Assembly (NCBI GenBank): GCA_023974075.1
Contig: CM043797.1
Location: 34,195,639 to 34,259,638 of the forward strand
Source of the DNA: Chaenocephalus aceratus
Lineage: Eukaryota > Chordata > Actinopteri > Perciformes > Channichthyidae
DNA length: 64,000 nucleotides
Reading direction: 5' to 3'
In this document: one piece after another, positions 1 to 22,893 of the stretch
Layout: every line of letters begins with the position of its first letter
Position numbering within the stretch: position 1 is the first letter of the stretch
Notes under the pieces: generated by a model
Told to the model about the DNA's origin: nothing
What the model saw: only the letters and a program-made list of their open reading frames with translations
Databases searched by the model: none
Program-made: the position numbers and the translations under genes

Positions 1-64
1 AAATGCAACTGGTGCCTCTTGCACTATTTTCTTTCTCTAGTTTATGTATTTTGCTCATTAAGTC

Positions 65-451
65 TTAAAGGTCACCTATTATGTAAAATCCACTTTTTCA
101 TGTATTTTACACATCAACATGTGTCCCCTCTGTGTAAAGAGATTCTGAAAGTTTCAGGAGAAAAGATTCTCTCACTTTTTGTCCTGATCCATTTATATAA
201 AAACCTGTGTGAAAATGAGCGGATCCGATTTTGGCCACTTTATGATGTCATAACGATGTTTTGCCCCCTTTTTTGGCTCCTTATTTTCATCTACAGTAAC
301 AGACAGAGAATCAGCACTTTTGAAACAGGGCTGAAACAGAGGGGATTATGGGATGCTGGCATGATCTGAGGGGTATTTCAAGCCAAACACTTCAGAGACA
401 TGTTTTGTATGTAATATATTGATGAAAAACAGTATAATAGGGGACCTTTGA
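65..451. mobile_element. T2/Kolobok-like MITE, copy 1 (clmp intron)
   Basis: The element starts TTAAAGGTCACCTATTAT and ends with the near-complement ATAATAGGGGACCTTT followed by TGA, giving terminal inverted repeats of about 16 bp. The outer TTAAAGG motif is known from Xenopus T2-type MITEs, which use TTAA target duplications; family membership here is inferred from that motif. It is a shortened version of the inverted copy at 1054-1601. Confidence 0.75.
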
Positions 452-607
452 GTCTACTGTATGTTGTCCTGTTGGAAAAGCCTTTGACTTTCATGTGTTC
501 ATGATTAAGAAACCTGTGAATCATTGAAACCTGCTGTCAGAATGCTCCGTGAATTCAGTGAACGATGCTTAATTTAATCTCAAATGTTATTCTCTTCAAT
601 TATCTAG

Positions 608-10748
<10,141 letters not shown>

Positions 10749-13700
10749 GACTGAAAGCCCACCCCCTCCTGCAGCCTCATGAGAACCCCATCCCAGCCCA
10801 AACCCCCCGAGCCCCCTCCCAAAGACTGAGACTCTTCCATAGACAAAGAAATGCAACTAGTTAAAAGGATGTAATTACAAGAATCAATACTATAAGTCTA
10901 AAAGTACTTTTAATGAATGCATACTTAAAAATGGAAACAAGACATGCTTGCCCCCAACTGAATTACATAAAACAACAAAAGAAAAGAACAAACAAGACCC
11001 GAGATGCAACACTGTTCGTGTCTCAAGGCCAAAGGCAAAACTTGTTTGTTGTCTCTTTGGCTTTGGAAGGCAGAGGGAAGTATTGTGTGCAGCGTGGTGG
11101 AAGGAGCCCCCTACAGTAGGAGAGCTTTTAAGTATTCTTCAAATCAAAGGATTAGGCATGCAGGAGAGGAGAGGCGGGGAAAAGGAGACAGTAAAGACTG
11201 GATGACGAAGTGGATCCAAACTCTCAGCCACACATCAACGGAGTCATACAGCTGTTGAGCTTTGAAAGATGGATCGAAGCACGGTGGAAACAAAGAGGGT
11301 AAAAACGTGAGTGTGAGACTGCTTTGTTTCTCCCTGGGAGGAGGGGAGGGGGTGATTCTCTGATTCATGTCACCCTGCACCTCCGACTCGCTGCCTCCAG
11401 CACCTGCTCCGAAACCACAAACCCTCCCAACGGCCGGGCCGGTGTGCCCATCCATGTGGATAGACACCGCGTGCGGCGTGGACATCATCCGCCTCACCGC
11501 TCTCGCTCTTTTTGTGCTCTCGTAACGAACCCGTGAGAAACCGCAGCGCTCCTGAGACTGACTCACAAACAGCTCGTCTGCTAAACCAATCAGCAGGGGA
11601 AACTTCAGGTACACGGATGTAGCAATGACAGTGAAGTCAGATCAATGGCGTTAATATGTCCCCGCTCCCCGCATCCTTTTCTGGTACTGAATATCTTTCC
11701 TGAATAATAAAATAGTATGTATTAGGCCTATAGCGAGTCAATACTTTAAATATAGTGGATAAGCATCTATTAGACCAGCTGGACTTGTTCTTTCTTTTCT
11801 TTCTGTTTCCCTGTGGTTCTTCTTTCTCTCTGAACAGGTTGTAAAAGGGGTGACAGACAGCTATATGTCCTTTCATCCATATTAAGAAGTGCCACCAATC
11901 CTTAGGATGGGTTAACTATTGTTTTCACTCTTTTGTTTACCTGCTACATTTCTGAACTCAAACCAAAATCTGTCACCATGAATGTGAGATGTACAAAGAT
12001 GGCGGATCCCATTCCTTTGAGGTACTGAATCAATATTGGAGCTAAGGCACAAAGAATTGACCTTGACGTTCAATTTTACAATTTCTTTATCTGAATGAAG
12101 GGAGTATGCTTCCAGAGACTTCAATTGTATAGGGTGTGTATGGTATCATTGACAGTGCTCTCCCTGGATCCATAACAATGGAGTGTTTCTCGATTGCTTT
12201 CTCTCGGAATAACCGGCACCTGCTTGGTTATTGGTCGAGCCGTGCTATCAGCCAATTCCCCTTGTTGTCGTCTCCTCAGACAGACCCAGTGCAGTTTGAT
12301 TGAAAGTATCTGAAAAAAGGGGGCAAGTAGCCTATCTCGTGTGCCTTTGCAATCCCTCTTCTGCTTTTCTTTCTTTCTCCTTATCTCCAGCACACCAGTA
12401 GTTAAGTCTCTGTTCACATCCAGCTTTGAGGGTCAACAGTAGCAAATACTGAACGATACAACGTCACAGAACTTGCCCTATAATAACAGATGTAGCCTAT
12501 AGGAAGCACCCAGCAGAGTAAATTATCCATGGTGAGAAAGCGTTCCCATGCCATGGGACAATGTACTGTACATTGTGTAATCAGTCTTGTTTTATATTGT
12601 ATATACAGATAGATATACGCACATGATGTCATTTAATTTAAATAAGGGTATGTGAGAGGTTTACCTCTTACAAAAAAGTCAAATGGGAAACCCAGAAGTG
12701 AAATTAAACCTTGTTTTTTGCGCACATGTTGTGGGAACAAGTGAATTCTGATGTCACCTCTCACATATTTGGTCTGTATTAGTGTAACTATTATACTGCA
12801 GGAAAATAAGAAGATAAATCCATATCCAGCAAGATGCTCATGAGATGTAGTATAGATTTTATTGATCCCCAGAGGATACATATTCCTCTATGTTTGGTGA
12901 CTACGTGACCTATTCTAAGGCGCCTCTATCAAAATGTCCCCTTGAGCAGGAATGAGGCGTTAATCTTGAAAATGAATTGCCATGTTTCCATTTAATCTGC
13001 AATGACTATTTAAAGTCATTGTGGTTGACCCTAGACTTTAATCTGGCACACCATACTTGTATTCCCACTTGTGTATAAATCACCTTAGAAATGTGTGATG
13101 CCGTTCTTCATAGTGTCAAAGGAAATAAGAGGTTTTTATTTTAAAGTACTCTCAGGATATACTAATTACGCTCCAATTCAGGTTCGAAGAGGGACCACTT
13201 ACCAGTATGTCCAAAGCGTTCAATATTATAGCTTAGCTTTAACCCTCAAAATGTCCACACTGATCCACAAGATGAAATGAACCTCAACACTTTGGAAACC
13301 AACATCTGTCTAAAAAGCACCTGTGTTTTAACTTCACTTGTGGGATTTCTCACGTGACTCACCTGTAGGGAAAGTTAAGAACAAAAAAAGCCTTTTATAT
13401 TCAACTACAGACAGCGGTTCATACTGAGCAGGGAAGCTACTGTGTGTGTGTGACTGTGCGTGCGTGCTTGCATGCATGCATGCATGTTTGTGAATGTGTG
13501 TGAGTGTGTCTCTGTGGGTGTGTGCATGTCAATTCAGTATAAGCCCTTGGGCCACACCCACACACTCTCATGTTAGCCATTCAATGAGTGCGGAGGATCC
13601 AGTCATGCAAAGTAACCTCTATCCAAATTGATATGACTGCAGACTGGCAGGGTTTATTTTAGTTTTCACTGACTTTTTATGCATATTGAACTTGTCTTCA

Positions 13701-16700
13701 CAGGCAGCAGTCGTGTTTTTGCTTGTGGGGGGGGTGTTTCGAGACAAAGTACGTCCATAATTCATAATATTGTCAGCTCTGGAGGCCACTTGTAAGCTCT
13801 CTCCTGGCTCTTGCTGTCTTTTAACATGGCATCTCAAGGTGCACACACATCCAAAACCGCTTAAACTTGTATATACACACACATAAACAGGTACACATGG
13901 CACATTCAGGTCCGCACGGAAACACAGGTGTGTGCTTCATGCACATTCACAGTTGCACATGCACACACACACACAGCTTGCACAAACAAAAGCCCAGAAG
14001 TCATGTTATTTCAGCTCCTTCAGAATCAATTTGATGGATTGAATGTCTGAAGTTATTACGACTGACTGATGGAACCAGGATACAAAACGCAGCACAGAAA
14101 AGGCTCACTCTACTCTGCATCACACAGGACACACGCACACACACACAGCTACTGTAACAAAACACACACAAATGTGCATGCAAACACACATGCACTCAAA
14201 CTCTCCTATGCATTTCAACAATCTGGATAGTATAAGCTTCAAGAGGTTTTTTTCCCGTGGGAGTCTGAGAGTAGTACTGAGATTCAGGAGAAGTATAACA
14301 GGATTGATTACGAGCCATTGAAATTCCCTCCACTACAGATGAAAGTAGCAGTGGAGGTGGAGGACGGGATGCAAGTCTTCCAGCTGTTAAATTCCTCCAA
14401 GCTTTTTGATTTGCTTCCCAGCAACTGCAGGTCTCAGGTGGCAGGTTCCCCAGTGTATGAGCCCTCGCATTGCGTCTCTCCTCTCATGTGTGCAGCTTTG
14501 TGGCCTGACAAACCTGTGCTCTTTTCCAACAAGTTCATTTTAAGTAGCTTTTGTCAGTTCAGTCAAGAGTGCAGGAGGGAAGTCTTAAACGGCGTCAGCA
14601 GCACATCCAATATCATTCTTTAAAACAGTATCCATCAGCACTATACGTATATTGTCTTATTATCAACACTGAAAAGTGCAGTAAACATTAAAATCATTAA
14701 GTGGTTATCCTGCGTTATATGATAGGTGTATGAATCTCATGTAGCCACTATTTTTTATGTTCTATTAAGCCGTTTTATTTCTGATTAAAGCTGTTGAGCA
14801 GGGCGAAGTGATGCTAAGGCTGTGGTTTGGCCTTGTTTGTCAGTATAGGGGAATGTGATGTATTGCTTCTTTTGAGTGAGGAGATGAACGAGGGCTCCAC
14901 CTCAATAAGGAAAGCAACGGTACCTGCATGTCAAAGGAGATTGAGCAGACGAACGGGAATGCTTTGCTTTGATGTAACATAACTGTATTCGACTGAAAAT
15001 ATTAGAAAAAAAAAAATCTACAATTGTAAATATACTCACAGAAGATTTTATGAAGCTTTATTTTTGTCTTCTTCTTTGCTTTGAACTCATCATCCATGTA
15101 CTTTGCACTTTTTTTGTGTGCTTTGCTCATCACGGGCCTGCGTGGGATCTGTGTGGTCGGCGGTTTCCCTTGACGACATTGTCTCGATGTCAGGGGAAGA
15201 CACGCTGACCGTCACTAAAGGGAAATGTAAGACACTTTTGTTTACTTTACTCTCATCTTTTTTCTGCCGTGGCTTCTCTTTGGTTTTATAAAAACAGTAC
15301 AGAAATGTTTTGTTTGTTCGTTTGATGAAAACAATCCATGTAAATATCACAAGTAAAAAATGTATATTTTTACGACTTCTGAGTTATTACTCTTTCATTT
15401 GCAAATAAAATATTCAATGACAACTTAATTGGTCTTGTTGCATCTTGATTTGGAGTATCGCCTTTTTTGAAAAGAGTAACACGACAAGAATCACACTGAA
15501 TATTTGTAACACTCCAGTCCTAAGTGAGATATATGTGTTGTGTCTTTTCTGTGCAATGGGTTTGGAAAAGTATTATTGCAAGTCTCCCTTTCATTGTCTT
15601 CACTCGGAAAGTCCCTGCTAACGTATTCACACAATAACAAATTCTGTTAACTAACTTTTAGGTATTTTCAGTTGACATGAAAAAACATGAAATACCTCAA
15701 AAGGACTCTATAGATTGCCATTGCATGTTGGACATACATAGCATATACATAGTCCCCAAACTGTCTTTTTAGTAATGTGAAGTCACTTTTCACTTATCTT
15801 GAAAATATCTCAAAATGGATTTATCTTGCCCCCCTTCAAGATGACGTGAAATAGCTTGATCAAAATATGAACATTTCAGTTTCTCATTTGGAAAACCTTG
15901 AAAACAATTGAACTTCCCATCAGCCTCTGCTACTCTTAGTACACTAAAGAGTACTTCTTAGTGCTTATTAGCAAAGATTAGCATTCCATCATGCTAATCA
16001 TAGATGTTGAACATGGCTAACATTATGCCTGCTAAACACCAGCATGTAAGCATCGGCATGCTCACAACAGGGCTACTGTTTGGGCATTTATAACTGAATG
16101 TTTAGTAGTGATTTTTATTTCTTTATACAAATGTTGTATTCATGTAAGAGTAATGAAGAGTATGCACTTTCATTTTAATAAATAGGAACCATTCAGATTC
16201 TTTACACATCCATGGCTTAAACATACCACAACACTAGAATGGGCCTTTGTTACACATATAGACGTCCTATTTTATAGAGCTGTAACTAAGCCCAGTATTA
16301 TCTCTGTTCTTATTATCTGTGTTCTTAGAGTAGCTGAGGATGCAGACACTCGGTAGAAGCCTCCTATTCTCCTCCTTTTCAACGTGACACTCAAGCTCGT
16401 AGCAACAGGGTCAGCGATATCCATGACCTGTCAGCCACTTATTGACTGACATTTATCTCCTCCCTCTGAAAAGTTCTTCCTATGTTGATAATCTATTGAA
16501 CTGCCAAGATGCATTGCCTTTGTCGCCCCCGGTTAAAGAGACAGTGTGTGACTTTATCTCTAGTTCAAGGATGCACACAAAAGGTACGAAAAATACTGGC
16601 AAGTGGGTTAAAAGAGTGGAAATAATACTCTGAGTAAATGCACTTGAACGCGCCATGGAGGATAATGCTATTACAGGCATCAGCTTGTTGAGGATTGGGC

Positions 16701-19480
16701 TGCAGACTGCTTGCTGAATTAAACACAGCATTCATATTAAGCAAGATCACATTTTGAAGGCCTGATCACTTTTCACCACTTTCTGTTTAATGCCTCTATG
16801 CCTTTTGTTCCACATGACTAGCCATGTGTGAAGACACTGTCATAAGCCCTGGCATGCCCACGCACACACACATATAAATACAGGCTGTGTGTTTTTACTG
16901 ATTGGACCATCAGGAAACTCAAAACCGTTATTTGTATTGCCTCAGAATTTGTTTGCCTCAGAATTATTATGTTTTTAAATGTTGTCTATTTTTTTGCCTA
17001 TTTAGGTCACATCAGTGTTGTTGCAAATCATCTAATAGCATGATGTGTCACACAATCGTGGATTAACACGGACACTTACACACTAATTAGCCCCAAAAGT
17101 GATAAATATGTTATGACACAGATAGGACATGTTTTGCTCTAAGCGAACTTTTTAGACTAATTAATACCAAATCTTTTTGCTCTTGGTCTTTCTCTGTAAT
17201 CTGCTAAAGTAAATACTCGCAGATTGCCACACAAGGCCTTCAGAATTGAAGTCCGTGATATAATTGCACCCCCTGGTGTTGATTGGGGATAACTCTGGTG
17301 TTATCTGTGACGCGAGAAGGCTCATAATGAGATGAGAGAAATCTTAAATCACACATCATACACCATCAGATTAGTTCTTTGGAAATCTCATATATAAAGG
17401 CAGCTTCTGGCAAATGTGGTAACATGACAGTCTAATTTCAGGAGCTGAGCCATGTTAGTAAATCCCTTTTTTAATCTAAATTTGTGAGGCCTGCACAACG
17501 ATTTCCTCTTTTGTTTTTATCTTATCACTAATCACCAGATCCCATTTCCAGCGTCCAGACACAAGACAACTGTAACCCAATTTAACCAGGATTTTTTTTA
17601 CGGTTCAAGATTCTAATTAGGAGATAAGTAATAAAGGAAGTTATCCCTTCATAGCCACCGCAAGTTTTCCTTCTTAACTCGAAGAAAGAACTGTAGTAAT
17701 TTTAGTAGATACAGTGGCTTTGATTAAAGCTCCCTCTGGTGGACTCTTTAATGTGCACCACCATACACAGAGGAGTATGGGCAGCATTAGAGTCGACTAA
17801 TGTTACTGTTTTCATTTTAATAAAACACCTTAAATCCATGGGTTTTATTCATCCGAAAGCAAATACCCTTCAGCCGTAAAAAGAGTGAAATATTTTAACT
17901 CACCACCGATGGTATTAAATTGACTTCCTTTATTGTCGGTGTGTTTGAATAACACTGTCGTCTCACCAGTGCTTTGTGTGTATTTGCTGATTATCTCTGG
18001 GTTATGAAAATTGCACTGTGACCCACATCTACTGCACAGTTCACTCTCTGACAACTACACTAATTATAGGGCTGCCATCATTTCAGATAGAGAGGTTAAT
18101 AGCATGCTATTTTTGACACTCGTCCACTGCTCCTGCTTTTCCACTTTAAATACTCAAGTTTACTTTGCATATAGATAGATTAAGGAGAAATTAACCATTT
18201 ATGGAGACTACATTGTAAATGAACGCATACTGTGTGACAGGTTTAATTATGATTAATGCAAATGTGACATCTCTGAAAAATGAGAGCATTAATTTACATT
18301 GCTATTGTCTGACCATTAAAGTTTAGCGAAACTATGTTAATGCAGAGCTTCTCATTTACGAAGAATCACATTTGTTGGTGCCAAAAATGTCTGCACGCCA
18401 GCGTCACAAGCTTACAATAGTCTCAATATTTAATCGTTAAAGAATTAGATGTTCCTTGTTAAAGCGAGGAAGCAAGATGCATGACTATCAATTCAACTAG
18501 AATCTTAATTCTCAAAGCTATTAGTCCATCTAATTGAAAAATTAGGCAATAAATGATAGATTATCTTTGAATAGAGCAAGCAAGTCAAATTAACTGCAGG
18601 CTAAATTAGACAAAGGAGATCCATAATGTTATGCTCTAAAGAGGAGAAGCACTCAGCTGCGGATTTCACCCTCAGACTCTCAGACTTCAGACATGTGTTA
18701 TTTCTCCCAAACTTACAGTTGGAGCAGTAAGCGATTTAAGGAGCGATGCCATTCAAAATGCATGCCCTTTGCTAGCCCCCTCTTCGTTATTCAGGAGCAC
18801 CGAGAGAGTGCAGGGGCAGAGGATTTGTTGGAATATGTTAGTTTATTGCCTGACTCATTGATCCTCCATCTGGGATTTGTGCAAGTTAGAATCTATGGCC
18901 CCGACCTGAGCTGTGAAATATCAGTCTAACTGTGCAGTGTATTGATAAATCCATGGCGTTGCCCGTGGTGCTGAACTAGCAGACAGATTTGTAATTGTAA
19001 GTTTGTCTCTGAGGCCCGTCTTGGATCTATAATATTCTCTAAACCATGGAGAGGAACCATCAATACAGAACCAGAAGAGATCGTGGGGCTCCGAATGAAA
19101 AGAGCCAGGATGGTCCTCTCTGTAAAAAAAATGAACAAATGTCATACTGATAAGGGGGACTTCAGTTTGCATGATATCAAGATACGTTTTCAACATCACA
19201 AATGGACTGTGGACACATCAGTGTTTATTGGAAGAATCTGAAGGGCTCAGGCCATCAAAAGGTTGCTGCCTTATACAGAAAAACCCATAAGTACAGGCAG
19301 AGCTAAGGAACGGCTTTAATTATATTTATGTAAGCAACAGAAACTAATATTGTTGGTTTTATGTCATACACAATAAGACCTATATAATGTACTGTAACTA
19401 CAGGCAAAATGCTACCCTATATTGCTTTGATAAAATTATACAAATTTAAACACAAATTCTCGAACACCTGCATACAGATT
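10749..19480 (+). other. clmp 3' UTR and downstream intergenic DNA, no gene seen
   Basis: Nothing gene-like is recognisable after the clmp stop. AATAAA-type poly(A) signals occur near 11707 and near 15404-15409; either could end a short or long clmp 3' UTR, and I cannot choose. Scattered short (CA)n and (TGCA)n tracts lie at 13440-13520, 13950-13977 and 14130-14220. A 12845-12885 stretch, the reverse complement of a GGGGATCAATAAAATCTAT-type tail, is probably a retroposon 3' end. All open frames here are short and unlike known proteins. Confidence 0.6.
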
Positions 19481-19487
19481 TTCCGGT

Positions 19488-19936
19488 ACCACTTTTCAAT
19501 AAGACTACCCTTATAAAGGGTTCTCGAATAGTTTGTAATTAATTTATTAATTAGGTTGTGAACACTTTATAAATCATTAATAAGCTTTTATAAGACATGA
19601 GATAAACAGGGCAACTGTGACCGGTTGCTTGCCAAATAGTGAGCCCACATTTATCTGTACTGCTAAGCCTTATATTGGCTACTTAGCTTACTTCGTCTTC
19701 TTCATCAGCCAGCATCCTTGGTATCTGTTGCTCACCGAGTTGATTCTCGCTAAGTAGCCAATATAAGGCTTAGTCATCTTGCCAAATAGTGAGCCTGTGT
19801 TGATGTGTGAAAACTATGTTAGAACTGGTTTATAAAGGGTTATTAATGATTAATAAAGTGTTTACAACCTAATTAATAACCTAATTATAAACCCTTTATG
19901 AATCCTTTATAAGAGTAGTCTTATTCTGTACTTTGC
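19488..19936. mobile_element. Palindromic MITE-like repeat
   Basis: The left arm (CACTTTTCAATAAGACTACCCTTATAAAGGGTTC) is matched in reverse complement by the right arm ending near 19936 (AACCCTTTATGAATCCTTTATAAGAGTAGTCTTATTCTG). Both arms also share an AATTAATTTATTAATTAGGTTGT-like block. An inner inverted pair (AGCCTTATATTGGCTACTTAG near 19668 and its complement near 19753) adds a second stem. It is non-coding; the transposon class is not assigned. Confidence 0.65.
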
Positions 19937-20291
19937 AATCTTGAATAGTCAGGTGTTTTATGTGCTTTAAATTGACCTTGTAAATAAGTCAGTCAGTTTT
20001 TAGGGGGTAAACTGTGTTCAAATGCTCTTTATTTTTTATTGTATGTGTTCATCCCATTTTTCTGATAGACAAAGAGGACGACGTTCATAAACATTATTCT
20101 TGTAGCTCGTGAGGCACAAAGTGAGTGAAATAACATTAGCACTCAGCTGGAAGCCTTGCGAGGACACCAGCAGGTCCCCAGACCTCCCTTTGAACAACTA
20201 GCCTTTCAAATAGCAGATACAAACACGCTCCTCTTGCAGTATATAACAGTGTGATCTCCAGTAAGTTGTGTCCCCGCTCAGATCTTCCAGA

Positions 20292-21709
20292 TGTGGCAGT
20301 AGCCGCAGAGGGGAGGATAGGTGAATGTATTTGTTAAAGTTGGTTTGATTACACCATTCACAATTCCGACAACGCCACCTTGGGAGTTTCACCCAAGGAA
20401 ATATTAACACTTCTTTCAGTTATAGAGAGGACACATAGGTTTGAATACTAATGAAGCAGGAGAGGCGGTTTCAAGTTATCAAAAATATACAATTTTATTT
20501 GGCACAAGTCACTAGTTAAAATGCAGTTAAATACAGTCACACAGGACTGTAGCACAAAGGGGGGAAATGAATTAGGGGCTGAGGCTTACCAGTGGGGGGA
20601 TAGGGTCGCCGAATGAGTGGAAGGATCCCCAAACAAACCAAACTTAAATCACCCCAGTCATACGTGCAGGAAATCAAATCCCGGGGGAGCACATCACACA
20701 CAAAAGAGAGGAAAACCACCACCTTGGACACCAGCACCACCACCTTCAGCTCTCAGTAACTAAGTAGGGAAACAAGAGGGGAACACAGTTAATGGGGGCT
20801 AAATAAGTAAATCAAAGTAATAAACAAACACAATATCAAATATGTTCTCATAAGCAGATAAACATTTAAGAATAAAACAAATCAAAAGAGAAAAGGTTCA
20901 GTTAAACAAAATAAACAACTAGAATAAAATAAACAAACTAATTTAAATCAAGTTGGCCAAAGTAAGGACAAGTTATAGAGGGAGTTAGCCCCAGAGTTCA
21001 GTGACGTCCACACTTCAAGTGTCGGCCCAAGCAAGGCAGCAGGAAGGCGTGCAGTTAAAGCAGCACTTTAACTGGTGAGTGAGCCTCCGCAGTAGGTGAC
21101 GCAAAGTTGGCCAGAAGCAGCAATCAGGAGCCACAATGTGGTAACGGTAGCCCAAACATCTAGGCAGGCTCGACAGCAGTTGTGACGTTACTGCCGATAA
21201 ACATACTTTCTCCGGGGAAGCAAAAGAGCAGATGTCCCTTAACCATTGGATTGGTCCTAGGTTTATGAATAAATACAAATACAGCATTAATATCAATAAA
21301 ATTAATGAGGTGGATTGACCAAATAGATTGCCGTACAGCGCACATACCGATCAGGCTTTCCTATCGATAACGCAGAGAGGGGAGAGCTTCATGCTTTTTA
21401 TGGCTGCGTTGACAGGCTGCACCCGGAGGATCCTCCACTAGGTGAGGTAAAGCAGGGCTAAGTATCAATACGCTGGTAAATTGCAGAACCTTTCCTGAAG
21501 CAAGCAATGCCACTGCAACATACCTGCACCGGTGGCGGAAACAAACACGGCAAACACGCAAGTGGGGCGGGTCTGTGTACCAACAAACAAGAGACAGCCA
21601 GCTAGAAACCTCTGCCCCTTTATAGGGTGCCCCCTGGTGGTGACACGCTCACAAGAGCCAAACGAGGAGAATAGGCTTTACAAGGGATTAGGACTCTCAT
21701 CCTGCTACA
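20292..21709 (-). repeat. 3' LTR of the gypsy element (1418 bp, full length)
   Basis: On the minus strand it begins TGTAGCAGGATGAG and ends CTACTGCCACA. A TATAAA box lies at 21619-21624, about 85 bp into the LTR. An AATAAA signal lies at 20494-20499 (both minus strand). If both work, U3 is short and R about 1.1 kb long. It contains 623 bp (20939-21561) absent from the other LTR. Confidence 0.93.
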
Positions 21710-21728
21710 ATCTACCCCCCCATTTTCA
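21710..21728 (-). other. Polypurine tract of the gypsy element
   Basis: Read on the minus strand, GATGAAAATGGGGGGGTAGAT directly precedes the 3' LTR. This is the usual place and composition for the plus-strand DNA primer. It follows closely the pol stop at 21772. Confidence 0.8.
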
Positions 21729-21771
21729 TCGTCGCCCCGACGATGTACATATCAAGCCCAGGTTAGCTAAC

Positions 21772-22893
21772 CTAGGCCCAAGGTCTAAAGATGACGGACA
21801 CAGAGTTAGACACCAGACCAGGAGAGTTTTCAGCCACAGGCGCCAATTCTCCCAACGCTCTAGGGAGATGATGGACATTAGGATGCTGCCCAGCGTTTAA
21901 CCGTGGTGTCCGTCGCAAGGTCACTGCGCTAGAATCAGGACAAGTGGATGGAGGGATAGCCAAGCGAGGGGAAGGCAATTCTGGCATGGCAGCGAGAGCT
22001 ACCGAAAGACCGGCCTCAATGGAGGCTTCGTCCGATGGTGGAGGCAGCCACCAAGGGGTTTCTTGGGTCACGACAGCTGATCTGGTAAAAGGACGATTCG
22101 GAGCTTCATTTCTTGAAACCCACAGGTCACCATCAAAGGAACGCTCATCATCTGACTGTGGTGAGTCAGGAGGAATTGAGAGAGGGACAGGGACATCATC
22201 TGGAGAGTGTGTGCCAATCACAGCTTTCAACAAAGTGCGGTGGACCCGTTTGATTTTGGTCAGGTCGTTTGCAGGTGCAATCGTGTACACCGAACCGCCG
22301 TTTGGTGCTTTCACCACTATATACCTGACAGAACTCCAAATATCCCTGATCTTATGGCGCCCTCTTGCACCACAATCTCGCAACCAAACTAACTGGCCTT
22401 CGTTCAATGGGACATCTTTGACATACTGGTCATGGCACCTTTTTCTGCGCTCTGCTGCAGTTTTTAACCTGTCTTGAGCTCCTTCAAAGGCAATTTGCAA
22501 TTTTACCTGATGCTCCTGAATCCACTCATGGTCAGGACCACCGACTGGATCATGGACTCTACCCAACAGAAAATCAACTGGGAGCCTGGGCTCTTGTCCA
22601 AACATCAACAAGAATGGAGATTCACCAGTTGACTGATGGGGAGTAGTGTTGTACGAATACAGTAGTTGTGGCAAGCAGGAGTTCCAATCCCGTTTCCGAG
22701 ACACAGGCAGAGTACGCAGCAAGTTGTGAAGGGTTCGGTTGAACCGTTCACATTGACCATTGCCTGCCGGATGGTAGGGAGTAGTGCGCAATTTTTCAAT
22801 GTTATAGAGGCTGCAAAGTTGTTGAATAAGAATGCTCTCAAAGTTCCGGCCTTGGTCTGAATGTATACGGGCTGGGACACCAAACTTTGAAAA
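21772..22893 (-). pseudogene. gypsy pol, 3' part: integrase core end and C-terminus, after an in-frame stop
   Basis: This frame is in phase with the upstream pol frame (22897-25980) and separated from it only by TAG at 22894-22896. Just after the stop come the second catalytic region of integrase (HSDQGRNFES), then YHPAGNGQCERFNRTL with the final Glu of the D,D-35-E triad, then a GPY/F-like module (QLVWLRDCG to VHRTLLK). The last roughly 150 residues are Pro/Ser-rich and of unknown role. The clean continuity suggests a single point change, with loss of integrase function unless the stop is read through. Confidence 0.88.

Noticed and set aside
20198..20410. Short frame repeated exactly at 27017-27385 and others at 20537-20743 and 27512-27718
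   Set aside because: These lie in the two LTRs; they are identical because the LTRs are, not because they are genes.
21944..22477. Plus-strand frames of up to 177 residues inside the gypsy element
   Set aside because: They are antisense shadows of the pol frame with no recognisable domain.
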